Source: an uncultured Clostridia bacterium (lineage in GTDB: Bacteria > Bacillota > Clostridia > Oscillospirales > Acutalibacteraceae). Taken from it: a stretch of 64,000 nucleotides of DNA. A program made the position numbers and the translations under genes. Positions within the stretch are counted from its first letter, which is position 1; each line of letters opens with the position of its first letter. The notes beneath the pieces were generated by a model that worked only from the letters and a program-made list of their open reading frames with translations, was not told the DNA's origin and ran no database searches. The stretch is taken from assembly GCA_947581635.1 (NCBI GenBank), contig CANPVE010000001.1, positions 248,001-312,000 of the forward strand. Reading direction: 5' to 3'. Positions 1 through 8,765 of this stretch are shown in pieces.

Positions 1-2
1 TT

Positions 3-392
3 ATGGAAAAGATTAAAAGGACAATTGATGATATTTTCAATATGTCAGACAGCAGGTATTCCCTTGTAAACGCGATCAGCCGTAAGGCGCGCGAGATTGC
101 GGACGAGGCGGAAAACAACAATGACGTGCTTTATCGCAAGCCTGTGAATATGGTGATCGACAGACTGCTGGACGGTCGCGCCACTATTGAACATATAGAA
201 GAGATTGAAGCGGACAATTTATTTGATGACGATGCTCGCCCGGCTCATTCGGTCGAAACTGCCATGCCCGTTTATGCCGAGCTCGCCGAAGCTGAGGACA
301 ATGGAGAGGACGAAAACGGAGATTTCGATCCCGATGATGACGGCGAAAACGATGAAAATGATGAAAACGATGAAAACGAAAGCGAGGAATAA
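3..392 (+). CDS. rpoZ: DNA-directed RNA polymerase subunit omega
   Basis: Omega binds the beta-prime subunit and helps assemble and stabilise RNA polymerase. Residues 1-75 show the family pattern: SRYSLVNAISRKAREI near residue 17, then KPVNMVIDRLLDGR near 46. The ATG is two bases from the window edge, so its ribosome site is barely visible. At 129 residues it is longer than usual omega (about 60-90). The extra length is a C-terminal tail made almost only of Asp, Glu and Asn, coded partly by a 9-bp tandem repeat. priA follows after 41 bases, as in the Bacillus rpoZ-coaBC-priA order but without coaBC. The identification is firm; what the acidic tail does is unknown. Confidence 0.9.
   Translation: MEKIKRTIDDIFNMSDSRYSLVNAISRKAREIADEAENNNDVLYRKPVNMVIDRLLDGRATIEHIEEIEADNLFDDDARPAHSVETAMPVYAELAEAEDNGEDENGDFDPDDDGENDENDENDENESEE
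351..377 (+). repeat. 9-bp in-frame tandem repeat in rpoZ tail
   Basis: Three near-identical copies of GATGAAAAC (the first ends in T) run in frame and encode repeated Asp-Glu-Asn. A partial unit precedes them. Nine bases is a whole number of codons, so copy-number change would lengthen or shorten the acidic tail without a frameshift. Confidence 0.8.
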
Positions 393-433
393 GTCACATT
401 TGACTGGGAGATAGTGCAGGGAGCGGAGCTGGT

Positions 434-2893
434 ATGGTGTATGCAAGGGTTGCGGTGGAAAATACGGCTTATGACTTTGACAAGCTGTTTGACTATTCCG
501 TTCCCATAGAATACTGTGAGCTTGCCGCGGCGGGCTGCCGAGTGCTTGTGCCGTTTGGCAGGGGCAACAAAAAACGGCAGGGCGTGATTTTTGAGATATC
601 GGATACAGCCGGGTATGAAAAAGTAAAACCGATATCCGTGCTTTTGGACGAGACTCCTGTGTTGTCGGCGGAAATGCTGATGATGGCGGTGTGGTTTCGT
701 GACAACTACTATTGCACATATTACGAGGCCGCCAAGGCAATGCTTCCTTCCGGGATAAATGTCCGCGTTGTTACCTCTTATAAGGCGTCTGAACAGCTCA
801 GTCGCGAATTTCTCGATCAACGTGACGACATTCCCCCGCAGCAGCGCAAGATTCTGGATATGTTCATAGCGAATCGCGGATTGGTGCTGGAGAAAAAGCA
901 TATAACCGAGGTCATGAATCTCCCTGTAAATTCCACCATTCCCGACAAGCTGGTGGATAAAGGCTGTCTTGTGCGCTTGGACGACGCCGTGCGCAAAATA
1001 AAGGACGCCAACATAAAAATGGTGTCGCTTTCCGCTGATTATGACAGACTTGAGGATGTTAAGCTAACCGCAAAGCAGAGCGAGATAGTAAATTTGCTTA
1101 GAGATGTGAATACTGCGTCTCTCAAGGAAATCTGCTATTTTACGGGAATATCACAGGCGGTTGTTGATATTCTTGCAAAAAAAGGCATTGTCAACTATTA
1201 TGAAGAGGAAATATACCGAAACCCGTATGCGAACGCCCGGCCGTCAAACGGCGGTAAAGTTGTGCTCTCTCCTCAGCAGCAAACCGCATTTGAAAACCTG
1301 TACAGACTTTACAACGAAGATAAATTCAATGTCTCGCTGCTGTTCGGCGTCACCGGAAGCGGCAAGACGTCGGTGTTTTTACGGTTAATAGATGAGGTAC
1401 TTTGTGACGGCAAAGGAATTATAGTCATGGTGCCCGAAATCGCGCTTACCTCGCAGACCCTGGCCAAATTTCACGAGAGATATGGTGAAAAAGTAGCAGT
1501 GTTTCATAGCGGTCTGTCTCTGGCTCAAAGAATGGACGAGTGGAAGCGTGTACGCGATGGCGATGCACAGATTGCCCTCGGAACCCGCTCGGCGGTATTC
1601 GCGCCGTTTGAGCGTCTGGGGCTGGTGATAATTGACGAGGAGCAGGAATATACCTACAAATCCGAAAGTTCACCGCGATTCCACGCCCGTGACGCGGCGC
1701 GTTTCCGATGCGGCTACAACAAGGCACTGTTGGTGCTGGCCTCCGCGACTCCCTCGATTGAAACCTATTATAATGCAACAGAGGCCGGGCGGTACGATTA
1801 CGAGGTACTAACCAAGCGCTACGGCAACGCGATACTCCCCGACGTAGAAAAAATAGATATATCGCAGATGGATATAAATGACGGTATAATCAGCCCACGG
1901 TTGTATCAGGCGTTGAAAGAAAATTTTGAGGGAGGCAGGCAATCTATACTGCTAAACAACCGCCGCGGCTTCAATACCTTTGTTTCGTGCCGCGCCTGCG
2001 ATAGTGTGATTACCTGCCCGAATTGCAGCGTATCCATGACCTTTCACAGCGACAACAGGCGGCTGATGTGCCACTATTGCGGATATTCGATACCCGTGCC
2101 GCGTCAATGTCCGTCGTGCGGTGAGCCTTGTCTGCGCTTTGCCGGGCATGGCACCCAGAAGGCGGAGGAAGAACTTGCGCGGCTTTTTCCCGAGGCGCGT
2201 ATACTTCGCATGGACGCGGATACCATGACGAGGCGTTCTTCCTATGATAAAAAGCTCAGTGATTTCGCAAACGGGCTTTATGACATAATGATTGGCACTC
2301 AGATGGTGGCTAAGGGCTTAAATTTCGAGCGAGTGACGCTGGTGGGCGTGCTTATGGCGGATCAGGCGTTGTACAGCGACGATTTTCGCAGCTACGAGAG
2401 GGCGTTTTCTCTGCTCACACAGGTGGTTGGACGCTCCGGACGCGGCAGCAGCAAGGGGCGAGCCATAATTCAGACGATGACGCCCGAAAATCCCGTCATT
2501 GATATGGCTGCGGCCCAAGATTACAGAAGATTTTACAACAACGAGATAATTCTGCGCAGAGCCATGTTGTACCCGCCATTTGCGGACATATGCATGGTGG
2601 GCTTTGTGGGCGCCGATGACGACGGCACGGCGCGAGCAGCGGAAGGTTTCATGAACACGCTTAAGTTCCACACGCAGCGTGAGTATTCCGATGTCCCCAT
2701 AAGGGCGCTGGGGCCTTCGCCTGCTTCGGTCAAGAAAGTCAGCGGCAGATACAGATATAAAATCATACTAAAATGCCGTAATAATGCCCGATTTCGCGAG
2801 TTGATGAGCATTTTGCTGCGCGAATTTGGCAGGGATCTTTCCAACAGGGAGATAACGGCATACGCCGACATCAACCCCGACAATGTGCTTTAG
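434..2893 (+). CDS. priA: Primosomal protein N' (PriA replication-restart helicase)
   Basis: PriA is a superfamily-2 3'-5' DNA helicase that recognises stalled forks and reloads the replisome. The N-terminal DNA-binding domain starts MVYARVAVENTAYDFDKLFD. The Walker A motif is GVTGSGKTS near residue 307. Walker B reads DEEQ near residue 400, where E. coli PriA has DEEH. Paired cysteines around residues 517-570 (CRACDS, CPNCS, CHYCGYS, CPSCGE) form the two-zinc site, and helicase motifs follow (GTQMVAKGLNFERVTLVGV). At 819 residues it is full length. It lies between rpoZ and def as in many Firmicutes. DEEQ may be a clade feature rather than a defect. Confidence 0.96.
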   Translation: MVYARVAVENTAYDFDKLFDYSVPIEYCELAAAGCRVLVPFGRGNKKRQGVIFEISDTAGYEKVKPISVLLDETPVLSAEMLMMAVWFRDNYYCTYYEAAKAMLPSGINVRVVTSYKASEQLSREFLDQRDDIPPQQRKILDMFIANRGLVLEKKHITEVMNLPVNSTIPDKLVDKGCLVRLDDAVRKIKDANIKMVSLSADYDRLEDVKLTAKQSEIVNLLRDVNTASLKEICYFTGISQAVVDILAKKGIVNYYEEEIYRNPYANARPSNGGKVVLSPQQQTAFENLYRLYNEDKFNVSLLFGVTGSGKTSVFLRLIDEVLCDGKGIIVMVPEIALTSQTLAKFHERYGEKVAVFHSGLSLAQRMDEWKRVRDGDAQIALGTRSAVFAPFERLGLVIIDEEQEYTYKSESSPRFHARDAARFRCGYNKALLVLASATPSIETYYNATEAGRYDYEVLTKRYGNAILPDVEKIDISQMDINDGIISPRLYQALKENFEGGRQSILLNNRRGFNTFVSCRACDSVITCPNCSVSMTFHSDNRRLMCHYCGYSIPVPRQCPSCGEPCLRFAGHGTQKAEEELARLFPEARILRMDADTMTRRSSYDKKLSDFANGLYDIMIGTQMVAKGLNFERVTLVGVLMADQALYSDDFRSYERAFSLLTQVVGRSGRGSSKGRAIIQTMTPENPVIDMAAAQDYRRFYNNEIILRRAMLYPPFADICMVGFVGADDDGTARAAEGFMNTLKFHTQREYSDVPIRALGPSPASVKKVSGRYRYKIILKCRNNARFRELMSILLREFGRDLSNREITAYADINPDNVL

Positions 2894-2986
2894 TTGTATC
2901 GGCAGCATAGGCGGGGTTTTTGTCAAATATAAAAATAAATGTAAATTTAGTGATATTCTCTTAGAAAATCAGAAAGGACGATAGCT

Positions 2987-3472
2987 ATGGCACTCAGACA
3001 GATTGTCAAGGAAGGCGACAGTATTTTGCGAAAGAAATGCCGACCTGTCACTTCATTTGACAATAAACTGTGGACCTTACTGGACGATATGAATGAAACT
3101 CTGAACGAAGCGCGGGGTCTCGGACTTGCCGCGCCACAGGTGGGTATTCTCAAAAGAATAGTGGTTATTCATATGAATGACGAGGTTCTCGAGATGATAA
3201 ATCCCGAAATAATCGAGACCAGGGGAGAGCAGGAGTGCATGGAAGGATGTCTCTCCATTCCTGGCGAGTGGGGAATACTTAACCGTCCCGAATATGTGAA
3301 GGTGCGTTATCATGACCGCAACGGGGACTTGTATGAAGTCGAAGGCGAGGGGCTTTTTGCCTCATGCGCCAGCCATGAAACGGATCATCTCGAGGGAATA
3401 CTTTATAAGGATAAGGTCATACGCATGGTAGATCCCTCGGAGTTGGAAGAATCAGAGGAGGACAGTGAGTAA
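2987..3472 (+). CDS. def: Peptide deformylase
   Basis: Removes the formyl group from the N-terminal methionine of nascent proteins, using a metal ion. All three signature motifs are present: GLGLAAPQVG (44-53), EGCLS (86-90, metal ligand Cys88) and the HExxH helix HETDH (His130, Glu131, His134). The length of 161 residues is normal. AAAGGA stands just upstream of the ATG. The tail is acidic (EESEEDSE). Neighbouring fmt puts on the formyl group that this enzyme removes, and def-fmt pairing is common in bacteria; here one small ORF separates them. Confidence 0.97.
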   Translation: MALRQIVKEGDSILRKKCRPVTSFDNKLWTLLDDMNETLNEARGLGLAAPQVGILKRIVVIHMNDEVLEMINPEIIETRGEQECMEGCLSIPGEWGILNRPEYVKVRYHDRNGDLYEVEGEGLFASCASHETDHLEGILYKDKVIRMVDPSELEESEEDSE

Positions 3473-3483
3473 CTCTATACAAA

Positions 3484-3756
3484 ATGAAACTCTTTGATTC
3501 GAAGTGGCTCATGAGAATATGTCCAAACCGAAATTGTGAAGATGAAAGCGAAGCAGAGTTTTTGTACCGTTTTTTTGCGGGACAGCAAAGGGCTTATGCT
3601 TGCCTTATTTGCCGAAGCAAATATGCAGGGCGATGCGGGGCGCGGCAGCAGCTTTTCCAAGTGATTGAGGCTATGGGCTGCGCAGACGAAATTCAATTGG
3701 AAGATGCAATTGAAGAATTGAGGCGCATACAGGAGCATTTTGGATACAATGATTAA
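3484..3756 (+). CDS. Small Cys-rich protein between def and fmt
   Basis: A 90-residue frame fills the gap between def (11 bases upstream) and fmt (20 bases downstream). I do not recognise the family. The N-terminal half holds cysteines in two clusters (CPNRNC at 13-18; CLIC at 40-43 with another Cys near 50), which could bind a metal. The C-terminal half is predicted helix rich in Glu, Leu and Ile. The ribosome site is weak: only GAGGACAGTGAG at the end of def, somewhat far from the ATG. Its fit in a tight operon and the lack of another use for the space favour a real gene, but it could be a chance frame. Confidence 0.5.
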   Translation: MKLFDSKWLMRICPNRNCEDESEAEFLYRFFAGQQRAYACLICRSKYAGRCGARQQLFQVIEAMGCADEIQLEDAIEELRRIQEHFGYND

Positions 3757-3776
3757 CGAGGTGAATACAAATACCG

Positions 3777-4706
3777 ATGAGAATAATATTTATGGGTACT
3801 CCCGAATTTGCCGTGCCTGCCATAGATTCCATAATTGAGGCGGGGCACGAGATAGCCGCCGTGTTTTCTCAGCCCGACAAGCCGAAGGGCAGGGGCTATG
3901 CGCTCACGCCGCCGCCGGTCAAGGTCAAGGCGCTTGAGCACAGTATTCCTGTGTATCAGCCTGTCACGATGAAGGACGGCGAGGCTCTCAAAATATTTGA
4001 GGAAATTCGTCCCGATGTGGCCGTCGTCATAGCATACGGCAAGATTCTGCCGAAGGAAATTCTCGATGCGCCGAAATACGGCTGCATCAATGTACACGCG
4101 TCGCTCCTTCCAAAGTATCGAGGCGCAGCTCCGATTCAGTGGAGCGTGATTGACGGCGAGAGCAGAACAGGAGTTACCACAATGCAGATGGACGTCGGGC
4201 TTGACACGGGCGATATGCTCATGAAGTGCGAGACCGGCATTGATCCCAACGAAACGGCGGGAGAACTGCACGACAGACTTTCAGAAATGGGCGCGACTCT
4301 GGTTGTCGAAACCTTGGAGGCATTGGAAAAAGGCGAATTAAAGCCGCAGAAGCAAGATGATTCTCAGAGCTGTTATGCCAAAATGCTCACCAGAGAGCTT
4401 TGCGCCGTGGATTGGAGCAGGAACGCGCGGGATATACACAATCAGATACGCGGTCTCTCTCCGTGGCCCGTGGCGGTCGCCGTGCTGGAGGGCAAAAAGC
4501 TGAAAATTCATCGCTCCGCACTCTCGGATATGAAAAATCACTCGGCAAAGTGCGGCGAGGTGATTTCTACAAATCCTTTGACCGTCAAATGCGGCGGCGG
4601 CAGTGCCATTGTGCTCCTTGAAGTTCAGGCGGAGGGCAAGAAGCGCATGACGTCCGAGGATTATCTCAGAGGGCATAAGATAGAATTGGGAACAGTTCTG
4701 CAATAA
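3777..4706 (+). CDS. fmt: Methionyl-tRNA formyltransferase
   Basis: Transfers a formyl group from 10-formyl-tetrahydrofolate to initiator Met-tRNA. The N-terminus MRIIFMGTPEFAVPAID is diagnostic. The catalytic region has NVHASLLPKYRGAAPIQW (Asn-His of the formyltransferase fold, about residues 108-125) and the DTGDML motif near 144. The C-terminal tRNA-binding domain begins around residue 205. Its 309 residues are the usual length. It belongs to the def-fmt-rsmB translation group. GAGGTG lies upstream of the ATG, at a slightly long distance. Confidence 0.97.
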   Translation: MRIIFMGTPEFAVPAIDSIIEAGHEIAAVFSQPDKPKGRGYALTPPPVKVKALEHSIPVYQPVTMKDGEALKIFEEIRPDVAVVIAYGKILPKEILDAPKYGCINVHASLLPKYRGAAPIQWSVIDGESRTGVTTMQMDVGLDTGDMLMKCETGIDPNETAGELHDRLSEMGATLVVETLEALEKGELKPQKQDDSQSCYAKMLTRELCAVDWSRNARDIHNQIRGLSPWPVAVAVLEGKKLKIHRSALSDMKNHSAKCGEVISTNPLTVKCGGGSAIVLLEVQAEGKKRMTSEDYLRGHKIELGTVLQ

Positions 4707-4756
4707 AATTATTTAAGACGGGCAAAATTAAGTCATGGAAAGGACGGTTTAAATTT

Positions 4757-5530
4757 ATGTATGAAGCATTGACTTTGTTTGCACAGGGAATGTACAGCGA
4801 CAACTCCAACTTCATTGGCGGTGGTTATTATGGCATAGGAATTGATTATTACTACATTATTCTCGTCATTCCATCTATTATAATTGCGCTTATCGTACAG
4901 TTCAAGCTGAAGCTGACGTACGGCAAATATTCAAAAATCGGCAATTCCCGTAATCTAACGGGGGCGCAGGCTGCCCGAATGATTCTCGACAGCCACGGGC
5001 TTACCTATGTGCCGATAAACATGGTGCAGGGCGAATTGAGCGACCATTTCAACCCGACAAACAACACTGTGAATCTCTCGTCTGCCGTTTACGGCGGAAC
5101 CTCTATTGCGTCTATCGGCATAGCAGCTCACGAGGTGGGACACGCGATTCAGCACGCTGAAAATTACATGCCAAATAAGATACGTTCGGCAATTATCCCC
5201 GTGACGAATTTTGGCTCGCAGGTATCTATTATTCTTATAATTCTGGGACTGGTGATGAGCAGTTTTATATGGCTGGCGTATATCGGCGTTATCCTGTATT
5301 CGACGGCAATGCTTTTTCAGCTTGTCACGCTGCCTGTCGAGTTCAACGCAAGCGCGCGTGCCATGAAGCACATTAAGGAACTTGGCATCGCCAACAACGA
5401 CGACCAAAAAGGCGTCAAAAAGGTGCTTTCTGCCGCCGCGATGACTTATGTGGCCGCTTTGATAACCTCGCTCGCCAATCTGCTCAGACTTTTCCTGATA
5501 GTTCGCAGCAGAGATGACGACAGGCGCTGA
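4757..5530 (+). CDS. yugP: Zinc-dependent membrane metallopeptidase, YugP family
   Basis: A membrane-bound neutral zinc peptidase of the YugP/DUF2268-like group (Pfam Zn_peptidase_2); its substrate is not known. An N-terminal membrane segment (YYYIILVIPSIIIALIVQF, about residues 32-50) precedes the zinc site HEVGHAIQH (about 125-133). Two further hydrophobic segments lie near 155-200, and VEFNASARA contributes the distal part of the family signature. A last hydrophobic helix is near the C-terminus. Its place between fmt and rsmB is seen in other Clostridia, so it is probably co-transcribed with them. Confidence 0.9.
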   Translation: MYEALTLFAQGMYSDNSNFIGGGYYGIGIDYYYIILVIPSIIIALIVQFKLKLTYGKYSKIGNSRNLTGAQAARMILDSHGLTYVPINMVQGELSDHFNPTNNTVNLSSAVYGGTSIASIGIAAHEVGHAIQHAENYMPNKIRSAIIPVTNFGSQVSIILIILGLVMSSFIWLAYIGVILYSTAMLFQLVTLPVEFNASARAMKHIKELGIANNDDQKGVKKVLSAAAMTYVAALITSLANLLRLFLIVRSRDDDRR

Positions 5531-5541
5531 AGATACAACTT

Positions 5542-6900
5542 ATGGCAAACGACATCTATAAATCTACCCACGCCAATCCACGCATGATCGCCTATAGAGT
5601 GCTCATGCAGGTGGAAGGCGCGGGCGGATACTCCAATATATCGCTGAACGCGGCTCTGAGTGCGGCCAAACTTGAGCCGCGCGACAAGGCATTCGTAACC
5701 AGGCTGGTTTACGGTGTGATAGAAAATCGTAATTATCTCGACCATGTAATAAGCAGCTATTCCAAAGCGGGGGCAAAAGTCGAGCCTGAAGTCCGCTGTG
5801 TACTTCGCATGGCTGTTTATCAGATGGCGTTTCTTGACACGCCCGATTCTGCGGCGGTCAACGAGAGCGTCAATTTGGCAAAAAAATTGAGGCTGTTCAG
5901 AGCGACCGGATTTATTAACGGGCTGCTTAGAAATTACATTCGCGACGGAAAACAGATAAAGCTGCCCGATCGCCACAGTGACCCAGATTTATATTTAAGC
6001 GTCAGATACTCGTGTCCGCTGTGGATGATGAAACTGTGGCGCGGCGCATACGGCGACGGTATCTGCGAGAGCATACTGAGCAGTCTCGCTGGGCGTCCCC
6101 CGATATTCGCGCGCGTGAATACGACTAAGATTACCGCCGACGAACTGCGCCGTTCATTTGAGGCGAGCGGCGTGAAGGCTGAGCTTTCGCGTGTTGTTCC
6201 GGACTGCCTTGTGCTGGATAATACAGGGTCGGTGCGTGAACTGGCTCAGTACGATCGCGGTGAATTTCACGTTCAGGACGGCTCGTCTCAGCTGTGCTGT
6301 CTTATTGCCGCTCCAAAGAGCGGAGACAGAGTGTATGATGTATGCGCCGCGCCGGGCGGCAAGAGCTTCACAATGGCGGAGTTGATGGGCGATAAGGGCA
6401 AGATAATCTCGTGCGACATTCATCCTCATCGCGTGAAGTTGATAGCTGAGGGCGCCGATCGCCTCGGGCTTGGCTGTGTGAAGGCAATTGTGCGCGATGC
6501 GTTGAGCGATGACGGTGAGCAGTGCGCGGATTTGGTGCTCTGCGACGTTCCATGCTCGGGTATGGGCATAATACGCAGGAAGCCCGACATCAAGCGGAAA
6601 TCGCGCGAAGAGGTGGAAGAATTGCCCGAGCTGCAATACAGAATTCTGGAGAGTTCATCAAGGCTTGTGAAGGCGGGAGGCAGGCTGGTTTATTCTACCT
6701 GCACGCTTAACCCCGCCGAGAACTCCGAGGTACTGGGCAGATTTCTCGACGCTCACCCCGAATTCGAGCCGTGCCGCATCGAACTGCCTTGCGGTGTCGA
6801 ACGGGTCTTGAAGGAGCCTGAGTATATGATAACGGTATTTCCCCATATGGCGAATACCGACGGATTTTTTATTTCAACCGTCAGGAGGAGAATGAGCTGA
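5542..6900 (+). CDS. rsmB: 16S rRNA (cytosine-967-C5)-methyltransferase
   Basis: Methylates C967 of 16S rRNA using S-adenosylmethionine. The N-terminal NusB-like RNA-binding domain covers about residues 10-150 (PRMIAYRVLMQVEG, DKAFVTRLVYGVIENR). The C-terminal Rossmann-type domain has the SAM motif VYDVCAAPGGKSF near residue 265 and two catalytic-cysteine regions, CDVPCSGMG and YSTCTLNPAEN. Its 452 residues are standard. It starts 11 bases after yugP and ends two bases before the rlmN start, so both are probably in one operon. In B. subtilis the gene (sun) is likewise between fmt and rlmN. Confidence 0.96.
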   Translation: MANDIYKSTHANPRMIAYRVLMQVEGAGGYSNISLNAALSAAKLEPRDKAFVTRLVYGVIENRNYLDHVISSYSKAGAKVEPEVRCVLRMAVYQMAFLDTPDSAAVNESVNLAKKLRLFRATGFINGLLRNYIRDGKQIKLPDRHSDPDLYLSVRYSCPLWMMKLWRGAYGDGICESILSSLAGRPPIFARVNTTKITADELRRSFEASGVKAELSRVVPDCLVLDNTGSVRELAQYDRGEFHVQDGSSQLCCLIAAPKSGDRVYDVCAAPGGKSFTMAELMGDKGKIISCDIHPHRVKLIAEGADRLGLGCVKAIVRDALSDDGEQCADLVLCDVPCSGMGIIRRKPDIKRKSREEVEELPELQYRILESSSRLVKAGGRLVYSTCTLNPAENSEVLGRFLDAHPEFEPCRIELPCGVERVLKEPEYMITVFPHMANTDGFFISTVRRRMS

Positions 6901-6902
6901 AT

Positions 6903-7991
6903 TTGCAGGATTTGCAGAGTGCAGAGGGTATGCGGGAAAGAACTGATATAAAATCCATGACAAAGGCCGAGCTTGCCGAGGATTTCAAGCGGCTCGGATT
7001 CCCAAAATACCGAGCGGATCAGGTGTACGGCTGGCTTCACGCGAAGGGTGTGGAGTCGTTTGACGAAATGACCAATATCTCAAAGGATATGCGCTCGGTT
7101 TTATTACAAAATTATTACATATTTAATGTAACCATTGAAAAAAAATTTGTTTCGGCGTATGATGATACCGTAAAATACCTTTTTAAATTGGATGATGGTG
7201 AGTACATCGAAAGCGTTCTTATGCATTACCACCACGGTTGGACCATATGCATATCCACACAGGCCGGGTGCAGAATGGGATGCACATTCTGCGCTACCGG
7301 AATGGGAGGATTTGCGAGAAATCTCAGACCATCGGAAATGCTTTCCCAGATAACCACGGCTCAGCGCGACAACGATATACGCATATCCAATGTGGTGCTT
7401 ATGGGAATGGGTGAGCCGCTGGACAATTTCGACAACGTAATGCGTTTTTTGGAATTGGTTTCCGACCTCGACGGCGTTGGCATCGGCATGAGACATATTT
7501 CGCTGTCAACCTGCGGTGTTGTCGACAGGATATACGAGCTTATTGATTTAAAGCCACAGTTCACGTTGTCTGTCTCGCTTCACGCACCGAACGACAGACT
7601 GCGCAGCGAGATGATGCCAATCAATAAAAAATGGAATGTAGATCGGCTCCTGGAAGCGTGCCGCAAGTACGCGGAGGCTACGCACAGGCGCATATCGTTT
7701 GAATACTCACTCATCAAGGATAAAAATGACACAGACGAGTGCGCGCGTGAATTGGCAGGCAAATTAAGGGGAATGCTTTGTCATGTAAACCTTATTCCGG
7801 TAAATACTGTTAAAGGGAATTCCTATGAGCGCTCATCTCCGCATCAAATACAGCGATTTATAAGAATTCTCGAAAACAGCGGCATAACGGCTACTGTAAG
7901 AAGAACCTTGGGCGCGGATATAAATGCGTCATGCGGCCAGCTCCGCCGCAGGAAAAAGGAGGAATCCGATGGAAATATTCAGCAGGACTGA
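6903..7991 (+). CDS. rlmN: Dual-specificity 23S rRNA/tRNA adenine-C2 methyltransferase
   Basis: A radical-SAM enzyme that methylates C2 of A2503 in 23S rRNA and A37 in some tRNAs. The iron-sulfur motif is CRMGCTFC (Cys123, 127, 130 counting from the TTG), followed by GMGEPLDNFDNV and the methyl-carrier cysteine in NASCGQLR (Cys344). The TTG start is taken because AGGAGG lies 14 bases upstream. An in-frame ATG at 6930 is the main alternative and would remove nine unconserved residues. The 3' end overlaps prpC by 23 bases. Confidence 0.95.
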   Translation: MQDLQSAEGMRERTDIKSMTKAELAEDFKRLGFPKYRADQVYGWLHAKGVESFDEMTNISKDMRSVLLQNYYIFNVTIEKKFVSAYDDTVKYLFKLDDGEYIESVLMHYHHGWTICISTQAGCRMGCTFCATGMGGFARNLRPSEMLSQITTAQRDNDIRISNVVLMGMGEPLDNFDNVMRFLELVSDLDGVGIGMRHISLSTCGVVDRIYELIDLKPQFTLSVSLHAPNDRLRSEMMPINKKWNVDRLLEACRKYAEATHRRISFEYSLIKDKNDTDECARELAGKLRGMLCHVNLIPVNTVKGNSYERSSPHQIQRFIRILENSGITATVRRTLGADINASCGQLRRRKKEESDGNIQQD

Positions 7992-8697
7992 TAAAGGCAT
8001 GGTTAGAAGCTCTAATCAGGACGCAGAAATGCACGGAATGTTTGAGGACGGAAACGCATGGGCCATCGTATGCGATGGCATGGGGGGAGCAAACGGCGGT
8101 AATGTGGCGAGCAGCACGGCTGTGGAGGAAATCGCTTCGCAGTTGAGGAAAAATTATCTGAGCGGAATGTCGGGTAGTGAAATACGCGACATGGTGGGTC
8201 GTTCAATAAATTCGGCAAACATCAGGGTGTACATCGAGGCTCAGGAGGATCTGTCGCTGCGGGGAATGGGCACTACCGTAGTGGTCGTGGTGGTGTGCGG
8301 CAGAACTGCTTACATTGCCCACGCCGGCGACAGTCGGGCGTACCTTATAACGGGAGAGCGTGTAGTTCAGCTCACGACCGATCATTCGGTCGTTCAGGTG
8401 ATGGTTGACAGGGGAGAGCTTACCAAGGCGGAGGCGCGCAGACACCCGCGCAAGAATTTGATAACCCGCGCGTTGGGGGTCAAGCCGAGACTGGATATAG
8501 ATTATTGTGAATGTCCATTTTACAAAGGCGATGTAATTCTGATGTGCAGCGACGGTTTATCCAACTACGTCGATGAAGCTCAGATGCGTAGCATACTTTC
8601 CTCCAATGACAGCCGCAAGGCAGTGGATAAGCTGATAGATACGGCAAATCGCTGCGGCGGCGTTGACAATATTACAGCGGTGGCTATTTACTGCTGA
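7969..8697 (+). CDS. prpC: PP2C-family Ser/Thr protein phosphatase
   Basis: A metal-dependent phosphatase that reverses phosphorylation by the PrkC kinase encoded next to it. PP2C motifs are in order: SSNQDA near residue 14, CDGMGG (35-40, metal Asp36), TVVVVVV core strands, HAGDSRAYLI near 112, CSDGLSNYV near 190, and GGVDNITAV at the end. The ATG at 7969 is chosen because a perfect AAGGAGG precedes it by six bases; this makes a 242-residue protein overlapping the end of rlmN. A frame extended to 7924 lacks a ribosome site. prpC-prkC pairing is typical of Firmicutes. Confidence 0.96.
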   Translation: MEIFSRTDKGMVRSSNQDAEMHGMFEDGNAWAIVCDGMGGANGGNVASSTAVEEIASQLRKNYLSGMSGSEIRDMVGRSINSANIRVYIEAQEDLSLRGMGTTVVVVVVCGRTAYIAHAGDSRAYLITGERVVQLTTDHSVVQVMVDRGELTKAEARRHPRKNLITRALGVKPRLDIDYCECPFYKGDVILMCSDGLSNYVDEAQMRSILSSNDSRKAVDKLIDTANRCGGVDNITAVAIYC

Positions 8698-8765
8698 CAG
8701 TTTTCGATGTGGCTGCCATTGGCAAGTGTGAGTCGAACGGCGGCAAATAAGGAGTTGTAACAAAT

